From Streptomyces sp. NBC_01232 (lineage in GTDB: Bacteria > Actinomycetota > Actinomycetes > Streptomycetales > Streptomycetaceae): a stretch of 64,000 nucleotides of DNA. Numbering within the stretch: position 1 is the first letter of the stretch; each line of letters opens with the position of its first letter. The DNA is taken from assembly GCF_035989885.1 (NCBI RefSeq), contig NZ_CP108518.1, forward strand, positions 3,228,501-3,292,500. Direction: 5' to 3'. The notes under the pieces are model-generated. The model made no database searches, was not told the origin of the DNA, and worked only from the letters and a program-made list of their open reading frames with translations. A program made the position numbers and the translations under genes. Positions 43,404-54,489 of the stretch are shown piece by piece.

Positions 43404-44018
43404 TCAGCCCAGGAGGGCGCGGATGAAGGGGACCAAGGCGCGGAAGGCCTGGCCGCGGTGGGAGATCGCGTTCTTCTCCGCCGGGGTCAGCTCCGCGCAC
43501 GTGCGGGTGTCGCCCTGCGGCTGGAGGACCGGGTCGTAGCCGAAGCCGCCCGTGCCGGAGGGGGTGTGGCGGAGGGTGCCCAGGAGGCGGCCCTCGACGA
43601 CGCGTTCGGTGCCGTCCGGGAGGGCCAGGGCGGCCGCGCACGCGAAGTGGGCCCCGCGGTTCTCGTCGGCGATGTCCCCGAGCTGGGCCAGCAGCAGGTC
43701 CAGGTTGGCCTTGTCGTCGCCGTGCGTGCCGGCCCAGCGGGCCGAGAAGATGCCGGGGGCGCCGTGCAGGACGTCCACGCAGAGGCCGGAGTCGTCGGCG
43801 ACGGCCGGGAGGCCGGTGGCGCGGGCCAGGGCGTGGGCCTTGAGGAGTGCGTTCTCGGCGAAGGTGATGCCGGTTTCCTTGACGTCCGGGATCTCCGGGT
43901 ACGCGTCCGCGCCGACCAGCTCGTGCGGCAGGCCGGCGTCGGACAGGATCGCGCGGAGTTCGGAGACTTTGCCCGCGTTGCGGGTGGCCAGGATCAGGCG
44001 GCTGGGCGTCGGGGTCAT
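43404..44018 (-). CDS. rdgB: XTP/dITP diphosphatase (RdgB/HAM1)
   Basis: A 204-residue housekeeping enzyme that removes non-canonical purine nucleotides (ITP, XTP) from the pool. LILATRNAGKVSELRAIL is the N-terminal signature, ENALLKAHALARATGLPAVADDSGLCVD the metal and base site, and GGFGYDPV, then ISHRGQAFRAL, the C-terminal motifs. It lies 7 nt downstream of a lipoprotein gene on the same strand. Start is ATG at 44018. Confidence 0.95.
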   Translation of the reverse strand: MTPTPSRLILATRNAGKVSELRAILSDAGLPHELVGADAYPEIPDVKETGITFAENALLKAHALARATGLPAVADDSGLCVDVLHGAPGIFSARWAGTHGDDKANLDLLLAQLGDIADENRGAHFACAAALALPDGTERVVEGRLLGTLRHTPSGTGGFGYDPVLQPQGDTRTCAELTPAEKNAISHRGQAFRALVPFIRALLG

Positions 44019-44025
44019 GCCCCCA

Positions 44026-44406
44026 TTATCCCGGGGTGCAGACCTTGGAGATCTCGCCGGCCGCGTCGGCCACCGGCTGGATGTCCGGGGCGGTGTTGCC
44101 GCTCTGGATCGAGGTGCGGACGTTCTTGACGGCCGTGTTCATCGAGTCGATGGCCTTGCCCAGGTCGGCGTTGTCCGTCTGGTCGCCGATCTTCTTGAGG
44201 TTCGTCTCGATCTGGTCGAGCGCGTTCTGGGCGTCCTGCGGGCTGTTGCCCGCCTGGGAGACCGCCTGCTGGAGGTCGTTCGCGCCGTCCGTGATGGCCA
44301 CGGCCGTGTTCGCGCAGTCCATCACCGTGGAGATCGCGTTGCACGCGGACAGGGCCGGGACGGTGAGTACGGCGGCCACGGCCACGGCGGCTATGCGGAA
44401 CTTCAT
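44026..44406 (-). CDS. small lipoprotein, hypothetical
   Basis: A 126-residue exported protein. Signal peptide with lipobox LSAC (RIAAVAVAAVLTVPALSACNA), then a mostly helical body (DLQQAVSQAGNSPQDAQNALDQIETNLKKI) with two further Cys (MDCAN, KVCTPG) that could pair. The ATG at 44406 has GGGGAG. No known domain. It lies between rph and rdgB. Confidence 0.78.
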   Translation of the reverse strand: MKFRIAAVAVAAVLTVPALSACNAISTVMDCANTAVAITDGANDLQQAVSQAGNSPQDAQNALDQIETNLKKIGDQTDNADLGKAIDSMNTAVKNVRTSIQSGNTAPDIQPVADAAGEISKVCTPG

Positions 44407-44553
44407 GCGGTTCTCCCCTGAGGACTTGGACGGTGTCGATGTCGGTGTCGAGGACGACGGCTGGGTCGATGACGACGGCGAGGACGGGCGCACGGCTTCG
44501 AGACCGTGCGCCCGTACCTTCCTGGACGCCGGGCACGGCCCGGCGGTTGCCGC

Positions 44554-45279
<726 letters not shown>

Positions 45280-45310
45280 GGCTCCGAGCCTAGTCCCTGG
45301 GAGGGAACGC

Positions 45311-45349
45311 GAAGACCCCGTCCGGGTGCTTCCTGGACGGGGTCTTCGA
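45311..45349. terminator. terminator between nagF and rph
   Basis: Stem GAAGACCCCGTCC/GGACGGGGTCTTC with an 11-nt loop; it sits downstream of nagF on the minus strand and upstream of rph. Confidence 0.8.
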
Positions 45350-45405
45350 TGGCCGGGCGGAAGGCCGGGCGGGGCCGGGTCCGGCCGGACTCTAGGGAGT
45401 CCGGA

Positions 45406-45639
45406 TCACATCATGTCTTCGATGTCGGCGGCGATCGGGTCGGCGTCGGTGCCGATGACGACCTGGATCGCGGTGCCCATCTTGACGACGCCGTGGGCGC
45501 CGGCGGCCTTGAGTGCGGCTTCGTCGACCTTGGAGGGGTCGATGACCTCGGTGCGCAGGCGGGTGATGCAGCCCTCGACCTCTTCGATGTTCTCGATGCC
45601 GCCGAGCCCGGCGACGATCTTCTCAGCCTTGGTGGCCAT
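45406..45639 (-). CDS. nagF: N-acetylglucosamine PTS EIIB component
   Basis: A 77-residue EIIB protein. VAGLGGIENIEEVEGCITRLRTEV contains the phosphorylated Cys of the glucose-family EIIB and the surrounding loop. It accepts phosphate from EIIA and passes it to GlcNAc at the EIIC permeases. The ATG at 45639 (AGGGAG upstream) is preferred to an in-frame upstream start. It is divergent from nagE1, with a DasR operator in the gap. Confidence 0.93.
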   Translation of the reverse strand: MATKAEKIVAGLGGIENIEEVEGCITRLRTEVIDPSKVDEAALKAAGAHGVVKMGTAIQVVIGTDADPIAADIEDMM

Positions 45640-45800
45640 GTGTTTCTCCCTGAGTGTTTCGAAGAACGAGTCTCGGCGGCCAGTACGTGGATCCTCACCT
45701 GCACGGTCCGCTTTGTCACGGTAACGCACGGTTGGCCCATCTACGCGAGCGCGTGACCGACCCCTGCCGAATGATGACGATCAGCAGCAACCTACCCACA

Positions 45801-45816
45801 ACTGGTCTACACCAGT
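45801..45816. promoter_or_regulatory. DasR operator (dre) between nagF and nagE1
   Basis: ACTGGTCTACACCAGT, a near-perfect palindrome and close match to the dre consensus ACTGGTCTAGACCACT. It is in the 228-bp divergent gap and probably controls both nagF and nagE1, derepressed by glucosamine-6-phosphate. Confidence 0.92.
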
Positions 45817-45867
45817 GTGCCGTACGTGTTGCGGCAGCCAAAAACGGGCCGGTCAGGGAGGACGCCG

Positions 45868-47169
45868 ATGAGCGCGGAGAGCGCCACCGCAGTGCCGCAA
45901 CCGAAGTGGTGGAACGGCCTGTTCCAGGCGCTGCAGAAAATGGGCCGGAGCCTGCAGCTGCCGATCGCCGTCCTCCCCGCGGCCGGCATCCTCAACCGCT
46001 TCGGCCAGCCGGACATGTTCGGCGCGGAGGGCCTCGGCTGGACGGACGTCGCCAAGGTCATGGCGGCCGCGGGCGGCGCCCTGCTCAACTCCGACCTCGG
46101 CCTGCCGCTCCTCTTCTGCGTCGGCGTCGCGATCGGCATGGCCAAGAAGGCGGACGGCTCGACCGCCCTGGCCGCGGTGGTCGGTTTCCTCGTCTACCGG
46201 AGCGTGCTGCGGATCTTCCCCACTCCCTGCCCGACGGGGACGAAGGACATCGGGGGCGGCTGCCTGGGGCCGGACGACACCTTCGCCGAGTACACCTTCC
46301 AGAATCCGGGGGTCTTCGGCGGCATCGTCATGGGCCTGCTCGCCGCCTGGTTCTGGCAGCGCTACCACCGGGTCAAGCTGGTGGACTGGCTCGGCTTCTT
46401 CAACGGCCGCCGGCTGGTCCCGATCATCATGACCTTCGTCGCGATCGCCTTCGCCGTCATCTGCCTGTGGATCTGGCCGCCGATCGGCGACGGGCTGGAG
46501 AGCTTCTCGGACTGGCTGGTCGGCCTGGGCTCCTGGGGTGCCGGCATCTTCGGCATCGCGAACCGGGCGCTGCTGGTGATCGGCCTGCACCAGTTCCTGA
46601 ACGTGCCGGTGTGGTTCCAGTTCGGCAGCTACACCAAGCCGGACGGCCAGGTCGTGCACGGTGACATCCCGATGTTCCTGGCGGGCGACCCGGATGCCGG
46701 TCAGTTCCTCTCCGGCTTCTTCCCGATCATGATGTTCGCCCTGCCGGCCGCGGCCCTGGCGATCACGCATTGCGCGAAGCCTCAGCGGCGCAAGGAGGTG
46801 GGCGGGCTGATGCTGTCGGTGGCCCTGACCTCGTTCGTCACGGGCATCACCGAGCCGCTGGAGTACTCGTTCCTGTTCGTGGCGCCCGCGCTGTACGCGG
46901 TCCACGCGGTGCTGACGGGCGTCTCGATGGCGGTGACCTGGGCGCTGGGTGTCCACGACGGCTTCAGCTTCTCGGCCGGCCTGATCGACTACGTCATCAA
47001 CTGGGGGCTGGCGACGAAGCCCTGGCTGATCATTCCGATCGGTCTCGCCTTCGCGGTCGTCTACTACGCGATCTTCCGCTTCGCGATCACGAAGTTCGAC
47101 ATCCCCACCCCGGGGCGGGAGTCGGACGAGGAGATCGCGGCGATGCAGGCGGAGAACACCAAGGCCTGA
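45868..47169 (+). CDS. nagE1: N-acetylglucosamine PTS EIIC permease
   Basis: A 433-residue membrane permease of the glucose/N-acetylglucosamine PTS superfamily. MGRSLQLPIAVLPAAGILNRFG is the family N-terminus, and FVTGITEPLEYSFLFVAPALYAVHAVL holds the conserved GITEPxEF core. It lacks fused EIIB and EIIA domains, as is usual in Streptomyces; nagF provides EIIB. The ATG at 45868 has GGGAGG. The paralogue nagE2 follows. Confidence 0.9.
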   Translation: MSAESATAVPQPKWWNGLFQALQKMGRSLQLPIAVLPAAGILNRFGQPDMFGAEGLGWTDVAKVMAAAGGALLNSDLGLPLLFCVGVAIGMAKKADGSTALAAVVGFLVYRSVLRIFPTPCPTGTKDIGGGCLGPDDTFAEYTFQNPGVFGGIVMGLLAAWFWQRYHRVKLVDWLGFFNGRRLVPIIMTFVAIAFAVICLWIWPPIGDGLESFSDWLVGLGSWGAGIFGIANRALLVIGLHQFLNVPVWFQFGSYTKPDGQVVHGDIPMFLAGDPDAGQFLSGFFPIMMFALPAAALAITHCAKPQRRKEVGGLMLSVALTSFVTGITEPLEYSFLFVAPALYAVHAVLTGVSMAVTWALGVHDGFSFSAGLIDYVINWGLATKPWLIIPIGLAFAVVYYAIFRFAITKFDIPTPGRESDEEIAAMQAENTKA

Positions 47170-47202
47170 GCCGCTTCGCGGAGGCTGCGGGGCCGGTCCG
47201 TC

Positions 47203-47234
47203 AAGGGCCTCCGGATCACGATCCGGAGGCCCTT
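47203..47234 (+). terminator. terminator after nagE1
   Basis: Stem AAGGGCCTCCGGATC with GATCCGGAGGCCCTT around AC, 33 nt after the stop. Confidence 0.8.
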
Positions 47235-47307
47235 CGGCACGCCCCGCCGGATGTGATCCAGGCCACAGGAAATCGAAGGTTCCTTATCTAACCCTCACCG
47301 TGTTACA

Positions 47308-47339
47308 ACTGGTCTACACCACAATTGGTGTAGACCACG
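47308..47339. promoter_or_regulatory. two adjacent DasR operators forming an inverted repeat upstream of nagE2
   Basis: ACTGGTCTACACCACA (47308-47323) is followed immediately by ATTGGTGTAGACCACG (47324-47339). Each matches dre. Together they form the inverted repeat GGTCTACACCA...TGGTGTAGACC. They lie about 90 nt upstream of the nagE2 GTG, near the expected promoter. Confidence 0.92.
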
Positions 47340-47428
47340 AGGGCCTGTCCGAGCCCGCGTACCCCCGTATCTGAGACGTCGCCGTCCCCCGTTTCCCTCT
47401 GGCGTCGCCTTGCCCACTGGAGGAAGTT

Positions 47429-48703
<1,275 letters not shown>

Positions 48704-48729
48704 CAGGCCCAGCCCCGCAGCACCGCAGA

Positions 48730-48767
48730 AGCCCCCGCTCTCCCGGAAGGGAGGGCGGGGGCTTTTC
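48730..48767. terminator. terminator after nagE2
   Basis: Stem AGCCCCCGC/GCGGGGGCT with an inner CTCCC/GGGAG helix and TTTT-rich tail. It faces the convergent hydrolase gene. Confidence 0.82.
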
Positions 48768-48804
48768 GCTGTCGGGAGCCGGGAGCCGGTGAGCCGGGCC
48801 GGGC

Positions 48805-49557
48805 TCAGATCTCGTACACCGCGCCCGCGTGCGCCAGGTCGACCCGGCCGCCGTAGACCGCGCGGGCGTCGGCGAGGTTCTGCTCGGGGTCGGTCCACGG
48901 CGGGATGTGGGTGAGGACGAGCCGGCCCACGCCGCCGCCGGCCGCGTACTCGCCCGCCTGGCGGCCGTTCAGGTGCAGGCCCGGGATGTCCTCCTTGCCG
49001 TGCGTGAAGGAGGACTCGCACAGGAAGAGGTCGACGCCGTCGGCGAGCAGGCCCAGCTCGGGGCAGGTGCCGGTGTCCCCGGAGTACGTGAGCGAGCGGC
49101 CGGCGTGCTCGATGCGGATGCCGTACGCCTCGACCGGGTGGGAGACCCGCTCGGTGCGGACCTGGAAGGGGCCGATCTCGAAGTTCCCGGACTTCAGCGT
49201 GCGGAAGTCGAAGACCTCGCTCATGGAGCGCTCGTCGGGGACGTCGTCGTAGGCGGTGGTGAGGCGCCGCTCGGTGCCCTCGGGCCCGTAGACGGGGATG
49301 GTGCCGCAGCGGCCGCCCTCGTGCCGGTAGTAGCGGGCGACGAAGTACGCGCACATGTCGATGCAGTGGTCCGCGTGCAGGTGGCTCAGGAAGATCGCGT
49401 CGAGGTCGTAGAGGCCGCTGTGGCGCTGGAGCTCGCCGAGGGCGCCGTTGCCCATGTCGAGGAGCAGCCGGAAGCCGTCGGCCTCGACGAGGTAGCTCGA
49501 ACAGGCCGATTCCGCGGAGGGGAACGACCCCGAACAGCCGACGACGGTGAGCTTCAT
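48805..49557 (-). CDS. metallo-beta-lactamase-fold hydrolase (RNase Z-like group)
   Basis: A 250-residue MBL-fold metalloenzyme. FLSHLHADHCIDMC is the HxHxDH zinc motif, YSGDTGTCPEL the bridging Asp region and LTHIPPWTDP the C-terminal His. A Ser/Cys-rich start (TVVGCSGSFPSAESACSSYLVEADG) resembles RNase Z/phosphodiesterase relatives. In other actinobacteria such a gene is near rph and rdgB, which matches here apart from the intervening PTS. Substrate unknown: tRNA 3' end or cyclic nucleotide is possible. Start ATG at 49557 (GGAGG upstream). Confidence 0.88.
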   Translation of the reverse strand: MKLTVVGCSGSFPSAESACSSYLVEADGFRLLLDMGNGALGELQRHSGLYDLDAIFLSHLHADHCIDMCAYFVARYYRHEGGRCGTIPVYGPEGTERRLTTAYDDVPDERSMSEVFDFRTLKSGNFEIGPFQVRTERVSHPVEAYGIRIEHAGRSLTYSGDTGTCPELGLLADGVDLFLCESSFTHGKEDIPGLHLNGRQAGEYAAGGGVGRLVLTHIPPWTDPEQNLADARAVYGGRVDLAHAGAVYEI

Positions 49558-49752
49558 GGAGCGTGAACCTCCGAGGACGGTCCGTGGACGGAATGCGGGC
49601 CGTGCGTGCGTCGAGCGTAAGGCGCGAAACGTCCGGTCGCTCCTCCGCGGCAGGCCGTTGTGGGGGGAATCACCTGCGCTGTCACCCGGGGGAGCGACGG
49701 TGGGCACGGGCGTTGCCATGCCGGGGCGTTCCGGCGCGGCTACGGTCGAAGC

Positions 49753-50172
49753 ATGGACACGTCCTGGTGGCCCGCGGTGGCCGCGGTGGTGGCCGTGGCG
49801 CTGCTGGTGCTGGTCGCCGGAGGCCGGCTGGGTCTCCCGCGCCGGGCCCGGCCGGCGCACGGGCCCGGTCCGCCGCCGCAGCCGAAGGCTGGTGAGCTGT
49901 GGTCGCTGGCGGACGGCCGTACGTGCCTGGTCCTCGCGGTGAGGTCGGTACGGGGCCACCGGGCGCGGGTCGCGTGGATCACCGGGAAGTACGACGACCG
50001 GCGGGCCGGGGTGATCCCGCTGCCCCCGGGGACGGTGGGCTCGCAGGGCCGGGCGGCTTTCCTGGAGGCCGACCGGCCGGCGGAGGTGTCGCTGTGGGAG
50101 TTCCGGACCCGGATGGGGATGCTGGACCCGGCGGTGTGGGACGAGATCAAGGGGCTGGGAGGCGCACGGTGA
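49753..50172 (+). CDS. membrane-anchored PemK/MazF-like protein
   Basis: A 139-residue protein. A hydrophobic N-terminal segment (PAVAAVVAVALLVLVAGG) precedes a compact domain beginning AGELWSLADGRTCLVLAV, which matches the PxxGEIWxA...RPCLVL start of PemK/MazF toxins, then ITGKYDDRRAGVIPLPPGTVG. No antitoxin partner is adjacent. A lone membrane-tethered copy may be a former toxin. It overlaps the next gene as GTGA, so they are co-translated. Confidence 0.7.
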   Translation: MDTSWWPAVAAVVAVALLVLVAGGRLGLPRRARPAHGPGPPPQPKAGELWSLADGRTCLVLAVRSVRGHRARVAWITGKYDDRRAGVIPLPPGTVGSQGRAAFLEADRPAEVSLWEFRTRMGMLDPAVWDEIKGLGGAR

Positions 50173-50531
50173 CACGGGAGCCGGTGATCCGCCTGCGGCG
50201 GGTGTACGACGCGCCGGATCCGGCGGCGGACGGGGTGCGGGTCCTGGTGGACCGGCTCTGGCCGCGGGGTCTGGCGAAGGCGGCGGCCGGGGTGGACGAG
50301 TGGCCGAAGGCGGTGACGCCGTCTTCGGAGCTGCGGAAGTGGTTCCACGCGGGCGGGTCGGCGCGGGAGTTCCGGGAACGGTACGAGGCGGAGCTGGCGG
50401 AGCCGGAGGCGGTGGCGGAGCTGGATCGCCTCCGCGGGTTGATCGGGGGCGGGCCGGTGACGCTGCTGACCGCGGTCAAGGACCCGGCTTCCAGCCACGC
50501 GGCCGTGCTCGCGGAGCTGCTGTCCGACTAG
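50169..50531 (+). CDS. DUF488 family protein
   Basis: A 120-residue protein. IRLRRVYDAP, GVRVLVDRLWPRGL and LRKWFHAGG through FRERYEAEL match the DUF488 pattern. The GTG at 50169 overlaps the preceding TGA. It is cytosolic. Function of the family is unknown; some bind nucleic acid or are linked to stress. Confidence 0.87.
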   Translation: MTREPVIRLRRVYDAPDPAADGVRVLVDRLWPRGLAKAAAGVDEWPKAVTPSSELRKWFHAGGSAREFRERYEAELAEPEAVAELDRLRGLIGGGPVTLLTAVKDPASSHAAVLAELLSD

Positions 50532-50609
50532 CGGTGCGGTGCGGTGCCGCTGCGCGGAGCCTCTCCCCGCCCCGCCCTTTCGCCGTTTCCCGGGCTCTGC
50601 CCGGACCCG

Positions 50610-50662
50610 CGCCTCAAACGCCGGCGAGGCTGGCTTTCAGCCTCGCCGGCGTTTGCGGCGCG
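50610..50662. repeat. inverted pair of dispersed repeats, hairpin between convergent genes
   Basis: GCGCCTCAAACGCCGGCGAG and its reversed counterpart CTCGCCGGCGTTTGCGGCGC flank a short loop, making a long GC stem with one mismatch. Two copies of the host repeat are head-to-head here. It probably terminates both DUF488 and cysM transcription. Confidence 0.85.
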
Positions 50663-50703
50663 GGGGTTCGGGGGCGGCGCCCCCGACAGCGGCGCCGCAG
50701 GGG

Positions 50704-51932
<1,229 letters not shown>

Positions 51933-51996
51933 GGCTGTCTCCAGTCGTCGGGGAGTGCGTGCGAAGCGTGGGAAGGGTGCGGCGCGCGGTTCGTCG

Positions 51997-52014
51997 GCCC
52001 TCCGCGCGGAGGGC
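51997..52014 (-). promoter_or_regulatory. palindromic hairpin between leader peptide and cysO
   Basis: GCCCTCCGCGCGGAGGGC, a perfect 18-bp palindrome. No T-run follows, so it may be part of a leader-peptide attenuator or a ribosome-site sequester rather than an ordinary terminator. Confidence 0.5.
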
Positions 52015-52022
52015 TCCGGTGC

Positions 52023-52130
52023 TCAGAGCGCAGGACAGATGGCACTGGCGAGGCGGCACAGGTCGACGTGCAGCCGCGCCACGAGCAGTAGCCTGCCGGG
52101 CGTCTCGATGCTCACGTCGTGGGAAACCAT
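52023..52130 (-). CDS. putative cysteine-rich leader peptide
   Basis: A 35-codon frame, ATG at 52130, ending in ARLHVDLCRLASAICPAL. The pattern HVDLxRxAS(A)xC matches the family annotated in Streptomyces as 'putative leader peptide', often upstream of sulfur or amino-acid genes. Two Cys codons near the end could make it a sensor of charged tRNA-Cys. It lies 90 nt upstream of cysO with a hairpin between. Confidence 0.7.
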   Translation of the reverse strand: MVSHDVSIETPGRLLLVARLHVDLCRLASAICPAL

Positions 52131-52207
52131 GCGGTCATGTTAACGATTCCCGGTCCCCCGTTTGGAGTGTGATCCCGCATCGTGGACGTCAAGCGCTCAC
52201 ATACTGG

Positions 52208-52630
52208 TCAGTAAGCGTCGACGACCTGCACTTCTTCCTCGGTGATCACTCCGTCGAGGATCCGGTACGAGCGGAACTGGAACTCCCCGAGGCCGTCCTT
52301 GTCCGCCGTCGAGACGAGCACGTAGTGGGCGCCGGGCTCGTTCGCGTAGGTGACGTCCGTGCGCGAGGGGTAGGCCTCGGTCGCGGTGTGCGAGTGGTAG
52401 ACGATCACCGGCTCCTCGTCGCGGTCGTCCAGATCGCGGTAGAGCTTCAGCAGATCCTTCGAGTCGAACTCGTAGAACGTGGGCGAGCGGGCCGCGTTGA
52501 GCATCGGGACGAAGCGCTCGGGGCGGCCGGTGCCCGCCGGGCCGGCCACGACACCGCACGCCTCGTCGGGGTGGTCCTGGCGGGCGTGCTCGACGATCCG
52601 GTCGTACAGGGCCTGGGTGAGGGTCAGCAT
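52208..52630 (-). CDS. mec: Mec-like JAMM/MPN+ metallopeptidase
   Basis: A 140-residue protease. The JAMM motif is complete: Glu24 (PDEACGVVAG), then YHSHTATEAYPSRTD (HxH, Ser, Asp). Mec+ releases cysteine from the CysO-cysteine adduct; relatives also trim residues after Gly-Gly. The gene is upstream of the leader peptide and cysO in the same direction. The ATG at 52630 has no clear ribosome site; translation may be leaderless. Confidence 0.9.
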   Translation of the reverse strand: MLTLTQALYDRIVEHARQDHPDEACGVVAGPAGTGRPERFVPMLNAARSPTFYEFDSKDLLKLYRDLDDRDEEPVIVYHSHTATEAYPSRTDVTYANEPGAHYVLVSTADKDGLGEFQFRSYRILDGVITEEEVQVVDAY

Positions 52631-52649
52631 GAGCGACAGGATAAGCAGA

Positions 52650-52689
52650 CGGGCCCTTCCGTACCGAGGAGTGGTACGGAAGGGCCCGC
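52650..52689. terminator. terminator after amino-acid permease gene
   Basis: A 16-bp stem CGGGCCCTTCCGTACC/GGTACGGAAGGGCCCG with loop GAGGAGTG-like. On the minus strand it ends the permease transcript before mec. Confidence 0.82.
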
Positions 52690-52731
52690 ATGATGGACAC
52701 AGGGTCCGTGGGAACGTGGTTCCGGGCCTGG

Positions 52732-54171
52732 TTACGAGGCCTTGCTGAAGGCCGCGGCGCGCGGGTCGCGGGACTTCATGACCAGGTACGAGACGCCCAG
52801 GATCAGGCCCCAGAGGGGGGCGCAGTACAGCGACACGCGGGAGTCCTTGTCGGCGCCCATCATCACGATGACCATGCCGATGAAGAGCAGCGCGAACCAG
52901 CTGGTGTACGGGGCGCCGGGGGCGCGGAACGCGGACTGCGGCAGCTCGCCGCGGTCGGCCTTGGCCCGGTAGCGGATCTGGCAGACCAGGATCATGATCC
53001 AGGCCCACATGCCGGAGATGGTGGCGAAGGAGACGACGTAGTCGAAGGCCTTGCCCGGGGCGACGTAGTTGATCCAGACGCCCACCAGCATCAGCGCGGC
53101 GGAGAAGGTGGTGCCGATGAGCGGGGTGCCGCTCTTGGTGAGCCTGGTGAAGAACTTCGGGCCCTGGCCGTTGAGGGCGAGGTCGCGCAGCATGCGGCCG
53201 GTGGAGTACATGCCCGAGTTGCAGGAGGACAGGGCGGCGGTCAGCACGACGAAGTTGACGATTGCGGCGCCGATGCCGAGGCCCATGCGCTCGAAGGCGG
53301 CGACGAAGGGCGAGACGCCGGGCTGGAAGTGCGTCCACGGGACGACCGATAGGATCATGATCAGCGCGCCGACGTAGAAGACGGCGATGCGCCACGGCAC
53401 GGTGTTGATGGCCTTGGGCAGGGTCTTCTCGGGGTCCTTGGACTCGCCGGCGGTGACGCCGACCAGCTCGACCGCGAGGAAGGCGAACATCACGATCTGC
53501 AGGGTCATCAGCGTGCCGCCGATGCCCTTGGGGAAGAAGCCGCCGTCGTTCCACAGGTTGGAGACGGTGGCGGTGTCGGCCGCGTCGGAGAAGCCGATGG
53601 TGAGGATGCCGGCGCAGATCAGGATCATGCCGACGATGGCGGTGACCTTGACCATGGAGAACCAGAACTCCAGCTCACCGAAGAGCTTCACGGAGATCAG
53701 GTTGGCGGCGTAGAGGATGACCGTGAAGATCAGCGCGTAGGCCCATTGCGGGAAGCTGTCGTGGGTCCAGTACGACATGTACTGCGCGGCCGCGGTGACC
53801 TCGGTGATGCCGGTGACCACCCAGAACAGCCAGTAGGTCCAGCCGGTGACGTATCCCCAGAACGGACCCAGGAACTCGCGGGCGTAGTCCGAGAAGGAAC
53901 CGGAGACGGGCCGGTACATGAGCAGCTCGCCCAGGGCCCGCATGATGAAGAAGATGACCAGGCCGGCGATGGCGTACGCCAGGATCAGGCTCGGGCCGGC
54001 CTTGGAGATGGCCTTGCCCGCCCCCAGGAACAGGCCGGTGCCGATGGCCCCGCCGATGGCGATCATCTGGATCTGGCGGGCGCCGAGCGTGCGGTGGTAG
54101 CCCTCGCCGCCCTCGCCCTGTGTGCCCTCACCGGGCGTCTTGTCGTGCTGCTCGACCTGCACAGAGGTCAT
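52732..54171 (-). CDS. amino-acid permease (APC family)
   Basis: A 479-residue membrane transporter with about twelve hydrophobic segments. RTLGARQIQMIAIGGAIGTGLFLGAGKAI is the AAT-family signature at the N-terminus, and the core continues with LVIFFIMRALGELLMYRPVSGSFSDYA. It belongs with GABA/asparagine/aromatic permeases; the substrate cannot be told. The ATG at 54171 follows GGAGAAAGG. It may be under cysteine or nitrogen control but nothing in the sequence shows this. Confidence 0.87.
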   Translation of the reverse strand: MTSVQVEQHDKTPGEGTQGEGGEGYHRTLGARQIQMIAIGGAIGTGLFLGAGKAISKAGPSLILAYAIAGLVIFFIMRALGELLMYRPVSGSFSDYAREFLGPFWGYVTGWTYWLFWVVTGITEVTAAAQYMSYWTHDSFPQWAYALIFTVILYAANLISVKLFGELEFWFSMVKVTAIVGMILICAGILTIGFSDAADTATVSNLWNDGGFFPKGIGGTLMTLQIVMFAFLAVELVGVTAGESKDPEKTLPKAINTVPWRIAVFYVGALIMILSVVPWTHFQPGVSPFVAAFERMGLGIGAAIVNFVVLTAALSSCNSGMYSTGRMLRDLALNGQGPKFFTRLTKSGTPLIGTTFSAALMLVGVWINYVAPGKAFDYVVSFATISGMWAWIMILVCQIRYRAKADRGELPQSAFRAPGAPYTSWFALLFIGMVIVMMGADKDSRVSLYCAPLWGLILGVSYLVMKSRDPRAAAFSKAS

Positions 54172-54489
54172 GTCTGGTGCGCCTTTCTCCACGCCGGTCC
54201 GCGCCTTCATTGGCTGCGGATCGGGTCCTCGATCCCCCCGGATACGGATGGAGTTGCACGCCGGCGATCAGCCGGTCCAAGCGAGCCGGGGGACATGGGT
54301 GGCGTCCCGTCGGCGATCGTGAAGATTTATCACGTGCTTACGGCTGCCCGCGGGGGAGAAATGTGGCGCAGGGCATCAAAAATTCACCCCAAAGGCGCTC
54401 AAATGGATCAGATCACCGCATGGCGGTGATCTGATCGTTATCCGGATTTGAGCGTCCGCTGAGCGAACGGAGTGCCCTCTTGAGGATCT
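54172..54489. other. 318-bp gap with a 31-nt perfect hairpin at 54406-54436 inside a longer inverted repeat
   Basis: GATCAGATCACCGC-ATG-GCGGTGATCTGATC is a perfect 14-bp stem. Outer arms GCTCAAAT (near 54397) and ATTTGAGC (near 54446) extend it after unpaired spacers. On the minus strand a run GAATTTTTG follows, so it can act as the terminator of clpS-DUF2017. The remainder should hold the permease promoter; no gene seen. Confidence 0.72.
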
